64,000 nucleotides of DNA from Bradyrhizobium sp. Lineage in GTDB: Bacteria; Pseudomonadota; Alphaproteobacteria; Rhizobiales; Xanthobacteraceae. Every line of letters begins with the position of its first letter. Positions within the stretch are counted from its first letter, which is position 1. The notes below the pieces were generated by a model, which saw only the letters and a program-made list of their open reading frames with translations, ran no database searches and had not been told where the DNA came from. The stretch spans positions 84,130-148,129 of the forward strand of contig NZ_JACRMG010000030.1 of assembly GCF_016219575.1 (NCBI RefSeq), written 5' to 3'. Positions 8,413 to 17,019 of the stretch are shown piece by piece. The translations under genes and the position numbers were made by a program.

Positions 8413-10299
8413 ATGGCTTTTTACGTCGTCCAGTTCCTGACCGGTCTTGCCAGCGCGGCGTCGCTGTTCCTGGTCGCGTCGGGTCTTTCGATCATCTTTG
8501 GCGTGACGCGGATCGTGAACTTCGCGCACGGCGCGTTCTACATGCTCGGCGCCTATGTGGCGTTCACGCTGACCGAGCGCTTTTCGGGCGCGCTCGGATT
8601 CTGGGGCGGCATCGTCGTAGCCGCCCTGGTAGTGGCCGTGGTCGGCGTGATCGTCGAAATGGTGCTGCTGCGGCGGATCTATCATTCGCCGGAGCTTTTC
8701 CAGTTGCTCGCGACCTTCGGCCTGACGTTGATGGTCGAGGACCTCGTGGTGTTGATATGGGGCCCGGACGACCTGCTCGGCCGCCGCGCGCCGGGCTTCA
8801 AGGGGGCGGTCGATTTCTTCGGCCAGAACATCCCGAGCTATGACCTGTTCCTCATCGTGATGGGTCCTGTCGTGCTCGGGGTTCTCTGGCTGCTGTTCCA
8901 GCGCACGCGCTGGGGCATTCTGGTGCGTGCGGCGACGCAGGACCGCGACATGGTGGCGGCGCTCGGCGTGAACCAGAAGTGGCTGTTCACCTCGGTCTTC
9001 GCCGTCGGGGTCTTTCTCGCCGCGCTCGGCGGCGCGCTGCAGATTCCGCGCGATGCCGTGCATCATGCGATGGACCTCAGGATCATCGTCGAAGTCTTCG
9101 TCGTGGTCGTGATCGGCGGCCTCGGCAGCATCATCGGCGCCTTCGTTGCCGCGGTACTGGTGTCGGAGCTCAATGCCTTCGGCATCCTGATCTTTCCGAA
9201 GATCTCCATCATTCTCGTGTTCCTCGTCATGGCCGCGGTCCTGATCGTTCGTCCATGGGGCCTGTTCGGCAAGCCGGAGGCGCCGGCGCGGCGCACGCCG
9301 GGCCTCACCGTCAATCCCTGGCGGCCGCTCACCGCCAACGAGCGTATCGCAGCGCTGGCGGCGCTTGCGCTTGCTGCGGCGCTGCCCCTGGTCGGCGGCA
9401 ACTACGCACTGACGGTCGGTTCCGAGATCGCGATCTACGTGATCTTTGCCGCCAGCCTGCACTTCCTGATGTCGGTCGGCGGGCTCGCGTCGTTCGGTCA
9501 TGCGGCGTATTTCGGTCTCGGCGCCTACGGCATCGCCTTCCTCGCCAAGATGGCGGGGCTGCCGATGATCGTGTCGCTGTTGCTCGGTCCCTTGCTCGGC
9601 TGTCTCGGTGCGGCGGTGTTCGGCTTCTTCTGCGTCCAGCTCTCCGGTGTCTATTTCGCCATGCTGACGCTCGCCTTTGCGCAGATCGTCTGGTCGATCG
9701 CGTTCCAGTGGGTAGCGGTGACCGGCGGCGACAACGGCATCCTCGGTGTCTGGCCGGAGAAATGGGCGGCGGGGCCGGCGAGCTTCTACTGGCTGTCGCT
9801 GGCGATATCGGCGCTTTGCGTCGTCATTCTCCGTCTCATCGTGTTTTCTCCCTTCGGCTATGCACTGCGGGCGACGCGGGACTCGCCGCTACGCAGCGAA
9901 GCCATCGGCATCAATGCCAAGCGCATGCAATGGACAGCCTTCGTGATCGCCGGCACGGTGGCCGGTATCGGCGGCGCGCTGTTTGCGTATCTCAAGGGCA
10001 GCGTTTTTCCGGACAGCCTCGGCATCTCGCTTTCGGTCGATGCGCTCGTCATGGTGCTGCTCGGCGGCGTCGAGACGGTGTCGGGGGCGGTGATCGGGGC
10101 CATCGTATTCAAGACGCTGAACGTCTGGCTGGTCAGCCAGACCGACTGGTCGAAGCTCGTGCTTGGCGGCTTCGTCGTGCTGATCGTCATTGCATTCCCC
10201 AAGGGCATTGTCGGCACGCTGGAAGTGCTGATCGCGCGCTGGCGTCCAAATTCGCCGAAGCCTCCATTGGCTACCAGCCGCGTCGAGGTGGCCGAATGA
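8413..10299 (+). CDS. ABC transporter permease, fused LivH-LivM
   Basis: A 628-residue integral membrane protein that joins both permease subunits of a branched-chain-amino-acid-type importer. Residues 1 to about 290 match LivH (NFAHGAFYMLGAYVAF near the N-terminus, VIGGLGSIIGAFVAA later). Residues from about 310 match LivM (SVGGLASFGHAAYFGLGAYG, then VLLGGVETVSGAVIGAI near the end). About 16-18 hydrophobic segments are visible. The fusion fixes a 1:1 stoichiometry. The gene overlaps the following ATPase gene by 4 bp (ATGA) and is separated from its binding protein by a repeat element. Confidence 0.9.
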   Translation: MAFYVVQFLTGLASAASLFLVASGLSIIFGVTRIVNFAHGAFYMLGAYVAFTLTERFSGALGFWGGIVVAALVVAVVGVIVEMVLLRRIYHSPELFQLLATFGLTLMVEDLVVLIWGPDDLLGRRAPGFKGAVDFFGQNIPSYDLFLIVMGPVVLGVLWLLFQRTRWGILVRAATQDRDMVAALGVNQKWLFTSVFAVGVFLAALGGALQIPRDAVHHAMDLRIIVEVFVVVVIGGLGSIIGAFVAAVLVSELNAFGILIFPKISIILVFLVMAAVLIVRPWGLFGKPEAPARRTPGLTVNPWRPLTANERIAALAALALAAALPLVGGNYALTVGSEIAIYVIFAASLHFLMSVGGLASFGHAAYFGLGAYGIAFLAKMAGLPMIVSLLLGPLLGCLGAAVFGFFCVQLSGVYFAMLTLAFAQIVWSIAFQWVAVTGGDNGILGVWPEKWAAGPASFYWLSLAISALCVVILRLIVFSPFGYALRATRDSPLRSEAIGINAKRMQWTAFVIAGTVAGIGGALFAYLKGSVFPDSLGISLSVDALVMVLLGGVETVSGAVIGAIVFKTLNVWLVSQTDWSKLVLGGFVVLIVIAFPKGIVGTLEVLIARWRPNSPKPPLATSRVEVAE

Positions 10300-11084
10300 G
10301 CGGGCCGCGCACATTGCTGTCGGTCGAGGGACTGACGAAATCCTACGGCGGCGTGCACGCCGTGCGCGGCGTGTCGTTCGAACTGAGAGCCGGTGAAATA
10401 CTCGCGTTGATCGGGCCGAACGGGGCGGGCAAGAGCACCTGCTTCGACATGCTCAATGGCCAGAACATTCCGGACTCCGGCCGCGTCACGCTGCTCGGGC
10501 AGGACACGATCGGCCGCAAGCCGCGCGAGATCTGGCGGCTCGGCGTCGGGCGCACCTTCCAGATCACCGCGACCTTTCCGACCATGACCGTGCGGGAGAA
10601 CGTCCAGGTGGCGCTGGTGTCGTACGGTCAGGCGCTGTTCAATTTCTGGTCCTCGGCGCCGCAGTTCGCGCGCGAGGAGGCCGGGCGGCTGCTCGATCTC
10701 GTCGGCATGGACGGCTATGCCGAGCGACCCTGCGGCGAGCTCGCTTATGGCGACCTCAAGCGGCTGGAACTGGCGGTGGCGCTGGCCAACCGGCCAAAAC
10801 TGCTGCTGATGGACGAGCCGACCGCCGGCATGGCGCCGCGCGAGCGGGTCGAACTGATGCGCCTCACGGCGAAGATCGCGCGGGAGCAGGCGATCGGCGT
10901 GCTCTTCACCGAGCACGATATGGACGTCGTGTTCGAGCATGCCGACCGCATCCTGGTGCTCAACCGCGGCAGCCTGATCGCCGAAGGCACGCCCGAGCAG
11001 GTTCGCGCCAACCGAGAGGTCCGCGCCGTCTATCTCGGCGAGGGCCTGGTCTACGACGCGCGGCATCGCGAGGGGGCGCATTGA
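10296..11084 (+). CDS. ABC transporter ATP-binding protein, LivG type
   Basis: A 262-residue ATPase. The Walker A motif GPNGAGKS lies near residue 42, Walker B LLLMDEPTAGM near residue 170, and the switch histidine in FTEHDMD. The signature region is the LivG variant ELAYGDLKRLE rather than a canonical LSGGQ. It overlaps the fused permease gene (ATGA) and its stop overlaps the next start (TGATG), so all ABC subunits are translationally coupled. It energises uptake by the neighbouring permease on the cytoplasmic side. Confidence 0.9.
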   Translation: MSGPRTLLSVEGLTKSYGGVHAVRGVSFELRAGEILALIGPNGAGKSTCFDMLNGQNIPDSGRVTLLGQDTIGRKPREIWRLGVGRTFQITATFPTMTVRENVQVALVSYGQALFNFWSSAPQFAREEAGRLLDLVGMDGYAERPCGELAYGDLKRLELAVALANRPKLLLMDEPTAGMAPRERVELMRLTAKIAREQAIGVLFTEHDMDVVFEHADRILVLNRGSLIAEGTPEQVRANREVRAVYLGEGLVYDARHREGAH

Positions 11085-11788
11085 TGAAGCTCCAGGTAGC
11101 CGATCTCAACAGCTTTTACGGCCCTGCGCATATCCTGTTCGATATCGCGCTCGAGGTCGGCGAGGGCGAAGTGGTGGCGCTGCTCGGGCGCAACGGCGCC
11201 GGCAAGTCGACCACCTTCCGCTCCATCGTCGGCCTCGTCGCGCAGCGCTCCGGGCAGATCCTGTTCGAGGGCAGGGACGTCTCGGCCCAGCCGACGCATG
11301 CGATCGTGCGCGGCGGGTTAGGTTACGTGCCGGAGGAGCGGCGCATCTTCACCGACCTCACGGTCGACGAGAATCTCGAAGTGGGCAGGCAGCCGAAGCG
11401 CGCCAATGCGCCGCACTGGACGCGGGAAAAGCTGTTCACGCTGTTTCCTAATCTCGGCGAGATGCGCAACCGGCCGGGAGGGCGCATGAGCGGCGGCGAG
11501 CAGCAGATGCTGACGATCGCGCGCACGCTGATGGGCAACCCGTCGCTGGTGCTGCTGGACGAGCCGTCCGAAGGCCTGTCGCCGAAGATCGTCGAGCAGA
11601 TGGTCGATGCGATCCTTGCGATGAAGAAGGAAGGCGTCAGCATCGTCGTGTCCGAGCAGAATCTGCATTTTGCGCGGCTGATTTCCGATCGCTCCTACAT
11701 CATCGAGCGCGGCCGCATCTGTTTTGGCGGCACGATGGCCGAGCTCGACGCGCGGCCGGACATCCGCGACGCGCATCTGTCGCTGTGA
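11084..11788 (+). CDS. ABC transporter ATP-binding protein, LivF type
   Basis: A 234-residue ATPase with Walker A GRNGAGKST, the canonical signature MSGGEQQML, Walker B LVLLDEPSEGLSP and switch region VVSEQN, the pattern of LivF subunits. The ATG at 11084 overlaps the LivG stop by one base. A TTG one codon earlier is less likely. It completes the importer that starts at 7033 and is followed 13 bp later by the MarR regulator gene. Confidence 0.9.
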   Translation: MKLQVADLNSFYGPAHILFDIALEVGEGEVVALLGRNGAGKSTTFRSIVGLVAQRSGQILFEGRDVSAQPTHAIVRGGLGYVPEERRIFTDLTVDENLEVGRQPKRANAPHWTREKLFTLFPNLGEMRNRPGGRMSGGEQQMLTIARTLMGNPSLVLLDEPSEGLSPKIVEQMVDAILAMKKEGVSIVVSEQNLHFARLISDRSYIIERGRICFGGTMAELDARPDIRDAHLSL

Positions 11789-11801
11789 CGGGAGACTGGG
11801 C

Positions 11802-12257
11802 ATGGGAAGGGCCGTTGCAACCAGGCGAAGCGTCAAGCAACCAAGACCCGCTTACCTGCTCGACGAGCAGATCGGTTTTATTCTGCGCCAGGTCTGGCAA
11901 CGCCATGCCGTGATCTTCGCCCGCGACATCGGCATCAACCTGACGTCGGCGCAGTGGGCGGCGCTTGCCAAATTGACCGAGACCGGGCCGTGCTCGCAGA
12001 ACCAGCTCGGGCGGCTGACGGCGATGGATGTCGCGACCATCAAGGGCGTAATCGACCGGCTCACCGCGCGCGGCCTGACCGAGACTAGTCCAGATCCTGA
12101 AGACGGCCGCCGCCTGCTCGTCAGCCTCACCCGTGCGGGAGTGCAATTGGTCGAAAAAGCCGCGCCCAATGCGCTCGCGATCTCCAGGGAAACGCTGGCG
12201 CCGCTCGACGCGAAGGAGCGCGAGACGCTGATGAGCCTGCTGAACAAGCTGCGTTGA
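11802..12257 (+). CDS. MarR family transcriptional regulator, NicR-like
   Basis: A 151-residue winged-helix regulator with the MarR core (LTSAQWAALAKL, NQLGRLTAMDVATIKGVIDRL, then the wing residues DPEDGRRLLVSLT). It is the last gene of the 6-hydroxynicotinate reductase/transporter operon, with GGGAG 8 bases before the start. MarR proteins bind short palindromes, and NicR, the MarR regulator of Pseudomonas nicotinate degradation, responds to 6-hydroxynicotinate. By analogy this protein may bind the GTATAC-centred palindromes at 3994-4005 and 19944-19974. Target and effector are inferred from context only. Confidence 0.85.
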   Translation: MGRAVATRRSVKQPRPAYLLDEQIGFILRQVWQRHAVIFARDIGINLTSAQWAALAKLTETGPCSQNQLGRLTAMDVATIKGVIDRLTARGLTETSPDPEDGRRLLVSLTRAGVQLVEKAAPNALAISRETLAPLDAKERETLMSLLNKLR

Positions 12258-12274
12258 TTTCGGGCCCCGCAGGG

Positions 12275-13666
12275 CTACCTGCGTCCGAGAATGCCGCCGA
12301 CCATGCCGCCGAGCAGGTTGCCCGGACCCTCGAGCACGCCGCCGGGTTTCCTGGGACTTCCCGCGCTACCTTGCCTCGGGCGAGCCGCCGGCTTTTCCTC
12401 GCCCGAACTCGTCTCCGCGGGCGCGACGATTTCGGCCAGCAGCGCCTTGTGCTGCAGCTTGTTGAGGAAGCCGCTCATGGGATAGCCGCGCGCAGCCTGC
12501 CAGCGCATGATCACGCTCCGCGTGGGATCGTCGAACTTGCCGGTTACGTCGGTATCGAAACCCAGCGCGTTTAGCCGCCGCTGCACTTCGCGGCGTTGGG
12601 TCCTGTTGAGGCCGATCTGGTCCTCCGTGATCTGGCTGGATTCCTCGGCAAAGGTGGCCGGATCGATGGCCACGCTCGGATTGCGAGTCATGCCCTCGCC
12701 CTTCTCCAGATTGGCGAGGCGCGCCAGCGCCAGCGCCCTGAATTGCCCATTGGGGTAGTTTGCCAGGTAGGCATGCAGTTCCTCTGGCTTGTTCGAGTCC
12801 CTGATCGAACGCCAGAATTCGAGCTCGGTTTCCGATGCAGCCTTGACCATGGAGGCTGGCGTATCGGCGGCAGCGGCGGGCGATCCGGCCGGGACGGCGA
12901 CCGGATTGAGATAGACAGAGCCTATGAGATTGGTGTGGCCCCAAGGCAATTGGCCCTTGCTGGTCTCTTCGTTGACCTGCGCGCGGACCTGCGTCATCGC
13001 CTGCTGAATCTCGATTCCGGGCTGCGCGATGTTTGCCAGCAGCGCCCGGGTAAATGGACTATTGGATCCTTGCTGGCCGTCCGATGCAGTTTGCCCGGGA
13101 CCAGTGGCGAACGCGATCAGTGTACCTTCGCCGGATTTCATTTCGGCCAGGCCAGTGTGCACTGTAACGCTGCGCGAGCGTGCAGCGGACCTGATTTTCG
13201 ACGCGAACGGGTTGTCGCGGCAGGCATCGAGGAAAACGAGCTTGACCTTGGCGTCTCCCATGGTCTGGTCCAGCGTAACATCGATGTTGATCGCGTTACC
13301 GAGCTTGACGTCCATTTCGGACCTGATGTCGACGTCGACCGGCAACAGGTAATTGGTGCCGTCCACCGCGATGCCATGGCCCGCGTAAAAGAACATCGCA
13401 ACGTCGGCGCCCTGCGCCCGCTTGCCAAATTCGATCAGCCGCTCGGTCATCTTGTCGCGGCCGAGATTGATACCTTCGACCACCTCGAAGCCGACGTTGC
13501 GGAGCAACGACGCCATCGACCTCGCATCGATCGGCGGGTTGGGAAGCGGCGTCACGTTCTTGTAGGCGCCGTTGCCGACGACGAAGGCGACGCGTTTGCC
13601 GGCCGTTGCGGTATCCGCGCCGGCAAGCATTCCCAGAACCGTCAATGCAATGATCAGGAAGCGCAT
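12275..13666 (-). CDS. Secreted caspase-like (peptidase C14, orthocaspase) protein with C-terminal peptidoglycan-binding-like region
   Basis: A 463-residue protein beginning with a signal peptide (MRFLIIALTVLGMLAGADTA, then TAG). The caspase-like p20 domain follows (KRVAFVVGNGAYKN onward) with the expected dyad: H97 in FFYAGHG and C149 in FLDACRDNPF. A linker contains a tetratricopeptide-like segment (LHAYLANYPNGQFRALA). Near residues 340-410 the pattern NRTQRREVQRRLNALGFDTDV, split here, looks like a putative peptidoglycan-binding helix bundle. The tail is basic and Gly/Pro-rich. Such proteins are common in Rhizobiales and their substrates are unknown. The gene is convergent with the MarR gene (17 bp gap) and has no obvious link to nicotinate. 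Confidence 0.88.
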   Translation of the reverse strand: MRFLIIALTVLGMLAGADTATAGKRVAFVVGNGAYKNVTPLPNPPIDARSMASLLRNVGFEVVEGINLGRDKMTERLIEFGKRAQGADVAMFFYAGHGIAVDGTNYLLPVDVDIRSEMDVKLGNAINIDVTLDQTMGDAKVKLVFLDACRDNPFASKIRSAARSRSVTVHTGLAEMKSGEGTLIAFATGPGQTASDGQQGSNSPFTRALLANIAQPGIEIQQAMTQVRAQVNEETSKGQLPWGHTNLIGSVYLNPVAVPAGSPAAAADTPASMVKAASETELEFWRSIRDSNKPEELHAYLANYPNGQFRALALARLANLEKGEGMTRNPSVAIDPATFAEESSQITEDQIGLNRTQRREVQRRLNALGFDTDVTGKFDDPTRSVIMRWQAARGYPMSGFLNKLQHKALLAEIVAPAETSSGEEKPAARPRQGSAGSPRKPGGVLEGPGNLLGGMVGGILGRR

Positions 13667-13981
13667 GGTCTGCCGATCCCAAGATTTCTCATGTTTTGCG
13701 GTGCCGCCGGGCGCCGCATCATGGCTGAATCCCAGTTAGCGCTGCCGCAGGCCGGAAACGTTGATTTGGCGCAAAAGGTTACGCGGACTTCGAGCGGGGC
13801 TGGAATCCCCGGTGGGCGGTGCCGGGCCTTCACTGATCCGGACGCCGTGCGAAAAATTCGCGCCTGAAGTGTGAGAGCCGTTGGAGGCACGTGCCTGGCG
13901 ATTGCCGGCATGCGGCCGCTGCCGCCCGCGGAAACCTCCGGCAACAACGCACAGCGGTTCGACTGCGGAGAGGAAAAGCGC
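13667..13981. other. 315-bp intergenic region without a recognised gene
   Basis: Between the caspase-like gene and the small unknown gene, both on the minus strand, I see no convincing coding frame: frames here lack a ribosome-binding site and family features. It probably contains the promoter of the caspase-like gene, but no clear boxes were identified. Confidence 0.4.
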
Positions 13982-14281
13982 TTATTCGCTATTCTCCTGC
14001 TTCATTATCTCAGCTTTGGTCTCCAGATCTTCCATGATTTTCCTGAGTTGTTGCTCTCCGGTGCTTTGAACACTCGCTTCCACGATTTCCACCAGGCCCA
14101 GTCGGTGGGCGATTTCCTGCTTTGCGGCTGCTGCATCGGGAACTTTGGCGTTCCAATATTTGCTGCCGTCTCCCACCCGGGACAACGCGCCTCCTCGCGT
14201 GAGCGAGATGCTCTCGACCTCGTAGGTCTTGGGGTTGATGCCAAAGAAGTTCGTCGTGATCTGATCTTCCGGTTTCGCCAT
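13982..14281 (-). CDS. Small protein of unknown function
   Basis: A 99-residue acidic, lysine-containing soluble protein that I do not recognise. The start at 14281 is preceded by a good GGAGG ribosome-binding site 9 bases upstream, which supports a real gene. The N-terminal half (DQITTNFFGINPKTYEVESISL) looks like a compact beta-rich domain. The C-terminal half is a predicted amphipathic helix rich in Glu, Gln and Lys (STGEQQLRKIMEDLETKAE). There is no signal peptide or membrane segment. It lies between the caspase-like and GntR genes on the same strand but is not tightly coupled to either. Confidence 0.6.
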   Translation of the reverse strand: MAKPEDQITTNFFGINPKTYEVESISLTRGGALSRVGDGSKYWNAKVPDAAAAKQEIAHRLGLVEIVEASVQSTGEQQLRKIMEDLETKAEIMKQENSE

Positions 14282-14428
14282 CTACCGTACCTCCGTGACT
14301 TCTATCGAATTCCCCCAGGATTGTTGGCAAGCAAACGCCGAGTTGCTGTTGATCTTGCTCAAGTTCTGGAACGCGCCGCCATCTGCAGAGCAGGGGCCGG
14401 TCCGGATCGGGCGGAGGGTCTGTCGGGA

Positions 14429-15211
14429 TCAGGGCTGTGGTGCGGCTTGCTCGGCCAGATGGCGATAGCGCGTCAGGCTGTTGCCGAGATGGGTGCGCAT
14501 GGCGCGCCGCGCCGCCGCGACATCGCGCGCGCGTATCGCGGCAGCGATCTGGCGATGTTCGTTCTGGATCTTCTTCAAATAGGTGGTCTGCCGGTTGCCG
14601 GAGGTTACCGTGGCACGCACGCTCTGCCGGGGGATGACATGCCGGCCGATGAAGCGCAGGAATTCAGCGTAGTGCAGGTTGGCGGTGGCTTCGGCGATCG
14701 CCATGTGAAAGGCGAAATCCTCCGATATCGCCGTGTCGCCGCGCCGGATGGCGCGATCGACGTCGGCGAGCGCCTCTTCAATCGCCTCAATCGCCGGGTT
14801 CGTTGCGCGTTCAGCCGCAAGCGCCGCGGCCTCGACCTCCACGGCAAGCCGAAGCTCCATCACGCCGATGACGTCGGCGATGGACGCCAGGCCGTCGGGG
14901 TCGATTCTGAAAGAAATCCGCGCTTGATCCGGAGCGACGAAGGCGCCCGCACCCTGGCGGGTGATGACCAATCCATTGGCCTTCAGCGCCGCCACGGCCT
15001 CGCGCACGACGGTGCGGCTGACGCGCATTGCGCTCATCATCTCCGCTTCCGTCGGCAGCCGCGCGCCCGGCGCCAGCCGGCCGCTGGCGATCTCGCCGGA
15101 GATGCGATCGATTACCTCCGATGTGCGGTTGCGAACCGGACGAAGCGGAGCGAGCAGCGCATGCTTGTCAGCGCTGTCGGGCGCTGCTATCCATTCGTGT
15201 TGTACGGTCAT
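14429..15211 (-). CDS. GntR family regulator, FadR (FCD) subfamily
   Basis: A 260-residue repressor-type regulator. The N-terminal winged helix (SGEIASGRLAPGARLPTEAEM, recognition helix near SRTVVREAVAALKANGL) is followed by the all-helical FCD ligand domain with metal-binding-type His residues (DFAFHMAIAEAT, NEHRQIAAAI, RTHLGNSLTRY). FCD regulators bind small carboxylates. The gene is divergent from the TRAP transporter operon, which it probably controls. The inverted repeat TTGTACG/CGTACAA (15200-15218) straddles its own start codon, consistent with autorepression. Confidence 0.9.
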   Translation of the reverse strand: MTVQHEWIAAPDSADKHALLAPLRPVRNRTSEVIDRISGEIASGRLAPGARLPTEAEMMSAMRVSRTVVREAVAALKANGLVITRQGAGAFVAPDQARISFRIDPDGLASIADVIGVMELRLAVEVEAAALAAERATNPAIEAIEEALADVDRAIRRGDTAISEDFAFHMAIAEATANLHYAEFLRFIGRHVIPRQSVRATVTSGNRQTTYLKKIQNEHRQIAAAIRARDVAAARRAMRTHLGNSLTRYRHLAEQAAPQP

Positions 15212-15247
15212 CGTACAAGTCTAGCATCGCCCCGGAGGCCGTACAAG
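15200..15247. promoter_or_regulatory. Candidate GntR operator overlapping the regulator start codon
   Basis: TTGTACG (15200-15206) and CGTACAA (15212-15218) form an inverted repeat with a 5-base spacer that includes the regulator's start codon (15211-15209). The half-site with one extra base, CGTACAAG, is repeated in the same orientation at 15240-15247, 28 bases away on the side of the TRAP genes. Two or more GntR dimers could therefore cover the divergent promoter region. This was seen directly in the sequence; the binding protein is inferred. Confidence 0.5.
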
Positions 15248-15368
15248 ATTCCCGGCAAGGGAATGGACGGAACGCGGGGGCGCAACGAGACAAGCGGGTC
15301 TGGCGGCGCCTTGCCGCCGAGCCGCGAACCGATCCGGGGCCGGAACGCGAACAAGGGAGTGCGCCACC

Positions 15369-16364
15369 ATGAAGCGACGCGATTTTCTCAAGCTCGGGGC
15401 GGCTGCGACAGCCGCCGGAGCGCTTGGCACGACATCCGCCTTCGCGCAGGCGAAGATCGTGCTCAAGGCGACGGACGTACATCCGCTCGGCTATCCGACC
15501 GTCGAGGCGGTCGAACGCATGGGCAAGAAACTCGAAGCCGCCAGCGGCGGACGTCTGTCGATCCAGATGTTCCCGTCGATGCAGCTCGGCGGCGAAAAGG
15601 AGATGATCGAACAGGCGCAGGTCGGCGCCTTGCAGATCGCCCGCATCTCTGTCGGCCCGATGGGGCCGCTGGTGCCGGAACTCAACGTCTTTAATCTGCC
15701 GTTCATCTTCCGCGACGAAGCGCACATGGAGAAGGTGATCGACGGGCCGATCGGCGACGAACTGCTGAAGAAGCTCTCCGATCACCCCACCGCCGGCCTG
15801 ATCGGCCTCTGCTACATGAATGCGGGCGTTCGCAACGTCTACAACTCGAAGAAGCCGATCGAGAAAATAGAGGATCTCAAGGGTCTCAAGATCCGCATGA
15901 TGGGCAATCCGCTGTTCGTCGACACCATGAACTCGCTCGGCGGCAACGGCGTCGCGATGGGCTTCGACCAGCTCACCAACGCCATGCAGACCGGCGTCGT
16001 CGACGGCGCCGAGAACAACGAGCCCAGCTACGAGAGCGGCCAGCACTATCGCTACGCCAAATATTACTCGAAGACCGGGCACCTGATGATCCCCGAGCTT
16101 CTGGTGTTCTCCAAGGTGACCTGGGAGAAGCTTTCGAAGGATGACCAGGCAATGATCGCGAAATTCGCCAGGGAAGCCCAGCAGGAGCAGCGCCAGCTCT
16201 GGCACGCACGCGAGGCGGAGTCGCTGAAGAAGATGAAGGAAGCCGGAGCGGTCGTGACCGAAGTCGCCGACCGCAAGCCGTTCCAGGAGGCCGTCAAGCC
16301 GGTATGGGACAAATACGGCGCCCAGCACAAGGCGTTGATCCAGCGCATCCAGGACGCCAAGTGA
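15369..16364 (+). CDS. dctP: TRAP transporter substrate-binding protein, DctP family
   Basis: A 331-residue periplasmic binding protein with a Tat-like or Sec signal (MKRRDFLKLGAAATAAGALG, cleavage after SAFA-Q). The conserved DctP core includes PLGYPTVEAVERMGKKLE, GPMGPLVPELNVFNLPFIF and LKGLKIRMMGNPLFVD. TRAP systems of this family import C4-dicarboxylates, keto acids and related carboxylates by a sodium gradient. A GGGAG ribosome-binding site precedes the ATG. It is the first gene of dctP-dctQ-dctM, divergent from a GntR/FCD regulator. The substrate is unknown; a carboxylate from nicotinate breakdown is possible given the flanking pathway genes. Confidence 0.9.
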   Translation: MKRRDFLKLGAAATAAGALGTTSAFAQAKIVLKATDVHPLGYPTVEAVERMGKKLEAASGGRLSIQMFPSMQLGGEKEMIEQAQVGALQIARISVGPMGPLVPELNVFNLPFIFRDEAHMEKVIDGPIGDELLKKLSDHPTAGLIGLCYMNAGVRNVYNSKKPIEKIEDLKGLKIRMMGNPLFVDTMNSLGGNGVAMGFDQLTNAMQTGVVDGAENNEPSYESGQHYRYAKYYSKTGHLMIPELLVFSKVTWEKLSKDDQAMIAKFAREAQQEQRQLWHAREAESLKKMKEAGAVVTEVADRKPFQEAVKPVWDKYGAQHKALIQRIQDAK

Positions 16365-16382
16365 CGCGGACGTGAAACGCCG

Positions 16383-16404
16383 GAGCCGGCGAGATCGCCG
16401 GCTC
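16383..16404 (+). other. Hairpin between dctP and dctQ
   Basis: A perfect inverted repeat GAGCCGGCGA/TCGCCGGCTC (16383-16392 and 16395-16404) with a two-base centre lies just after the dctP stop, without a T tract. Such GC-rich stems after binding-protein genes typically protect the upstream mRNA from 3' exonucleases or act as weak attenuators, giving more binding protein than permease. Confidence 0.55.
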
Positions 16405-16484
16405 GGCTTCCGCCAGGCGGGCAGCGGCGCCTGCCCGGTCTTGCGCGATTGCCGGCCCTAGATCGGCGCGAAGGGGGAATTGGA

Positions 16485-17003
16485 ATGAAAGCGCAGTATT
16501 TTCGCGCGATGGATGCGATCCATCAGGCCTGCCTGTTCGTCGCAGGCTGCTGCCTTGTCGTCATCGTGTTGATCATCCCGTATGGCGTTTTCTGCCGCTA
16601 CGTGCTCAACAGCGCCGCGTCCTGGCCCGAGCCGGTCGCCATCCTGCTGATGATCATCCTGTCCTTCCTGTCCGCGGTCGTGTGCTATCGCGAATACCTG
16701 CATATCGGCGTCGGCGTGCTGCCGATGTTCCTGAAGGAGCCGGCGAAGAGCTATCTCGGCTGGTTCCTCGAAATGTGCATGCTCATCACCAACCTGTTCA
16801 TGCTGTGGTGGGGCATCAAGCTGGTGCACACCACCTGGTTCCAGGGCATTCCCGAATTCCCGCTCATCTCGGTCGGCATGTCATACCTGCCAATCCCGAT
16901 CGGCGGCGGGCTCACCGCGCTGTTCGTGATCGAGCGGTTCATGACGCAGAAATTCTTCTCCGAGCCCGAGCCGGAGACCGTCAGCCAGTTCGCGACCGAG
17001 TAG
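16485..17003 (+). CDS. dctQ: TRAP transporter small permease, DctQ family
   Basis: A 172-residue membrane protein with four hydrophobic segments, the normal DctQ topology: ACLFVAGCCLVVIVLIIPYG, ILLMIILSFLSAVVC, MCMLITNLFMLWWGI and IPIGGGLTALFVIE. The ATG at 16485 is preceded by AGGGGG (16472-16477); the frame is open farther upstream but lacks a better start. It pairs with DctM and ends 16 bp before it. Confidence 0.9.
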   Translation: MKAQYFRAMDAIHQACLFVAGCCLVVIVLIIPYGVFCRYVLNSAASWPEPVAILLMIILSFLSAVVCYREYLHIGVGVLPMFLKEPAKSYLGWFLEMCMLITNLFMLWWGIKLVHTTWFQGIPEFPLISVGMSYLPIPIGGGLTALFVIERFMTQKFFSEPEPETVSQFATE

Positions 17004-17019
17004 GCAGGGATCCCGCGAA

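Noticed and set aside
8979..10295. Long plus-strand frame leading into the LivG start
   Set aside because: Only the part from 10296 encodes a real ATPase. The rest is out-of-frame reading of the fused permease gene.
13654..13947. 97-codon minus-strand frame next to the caspase-like gene
   Set aside because: No ribosome-binding site, biased composition and overlap with the start of the caspase-like gene.
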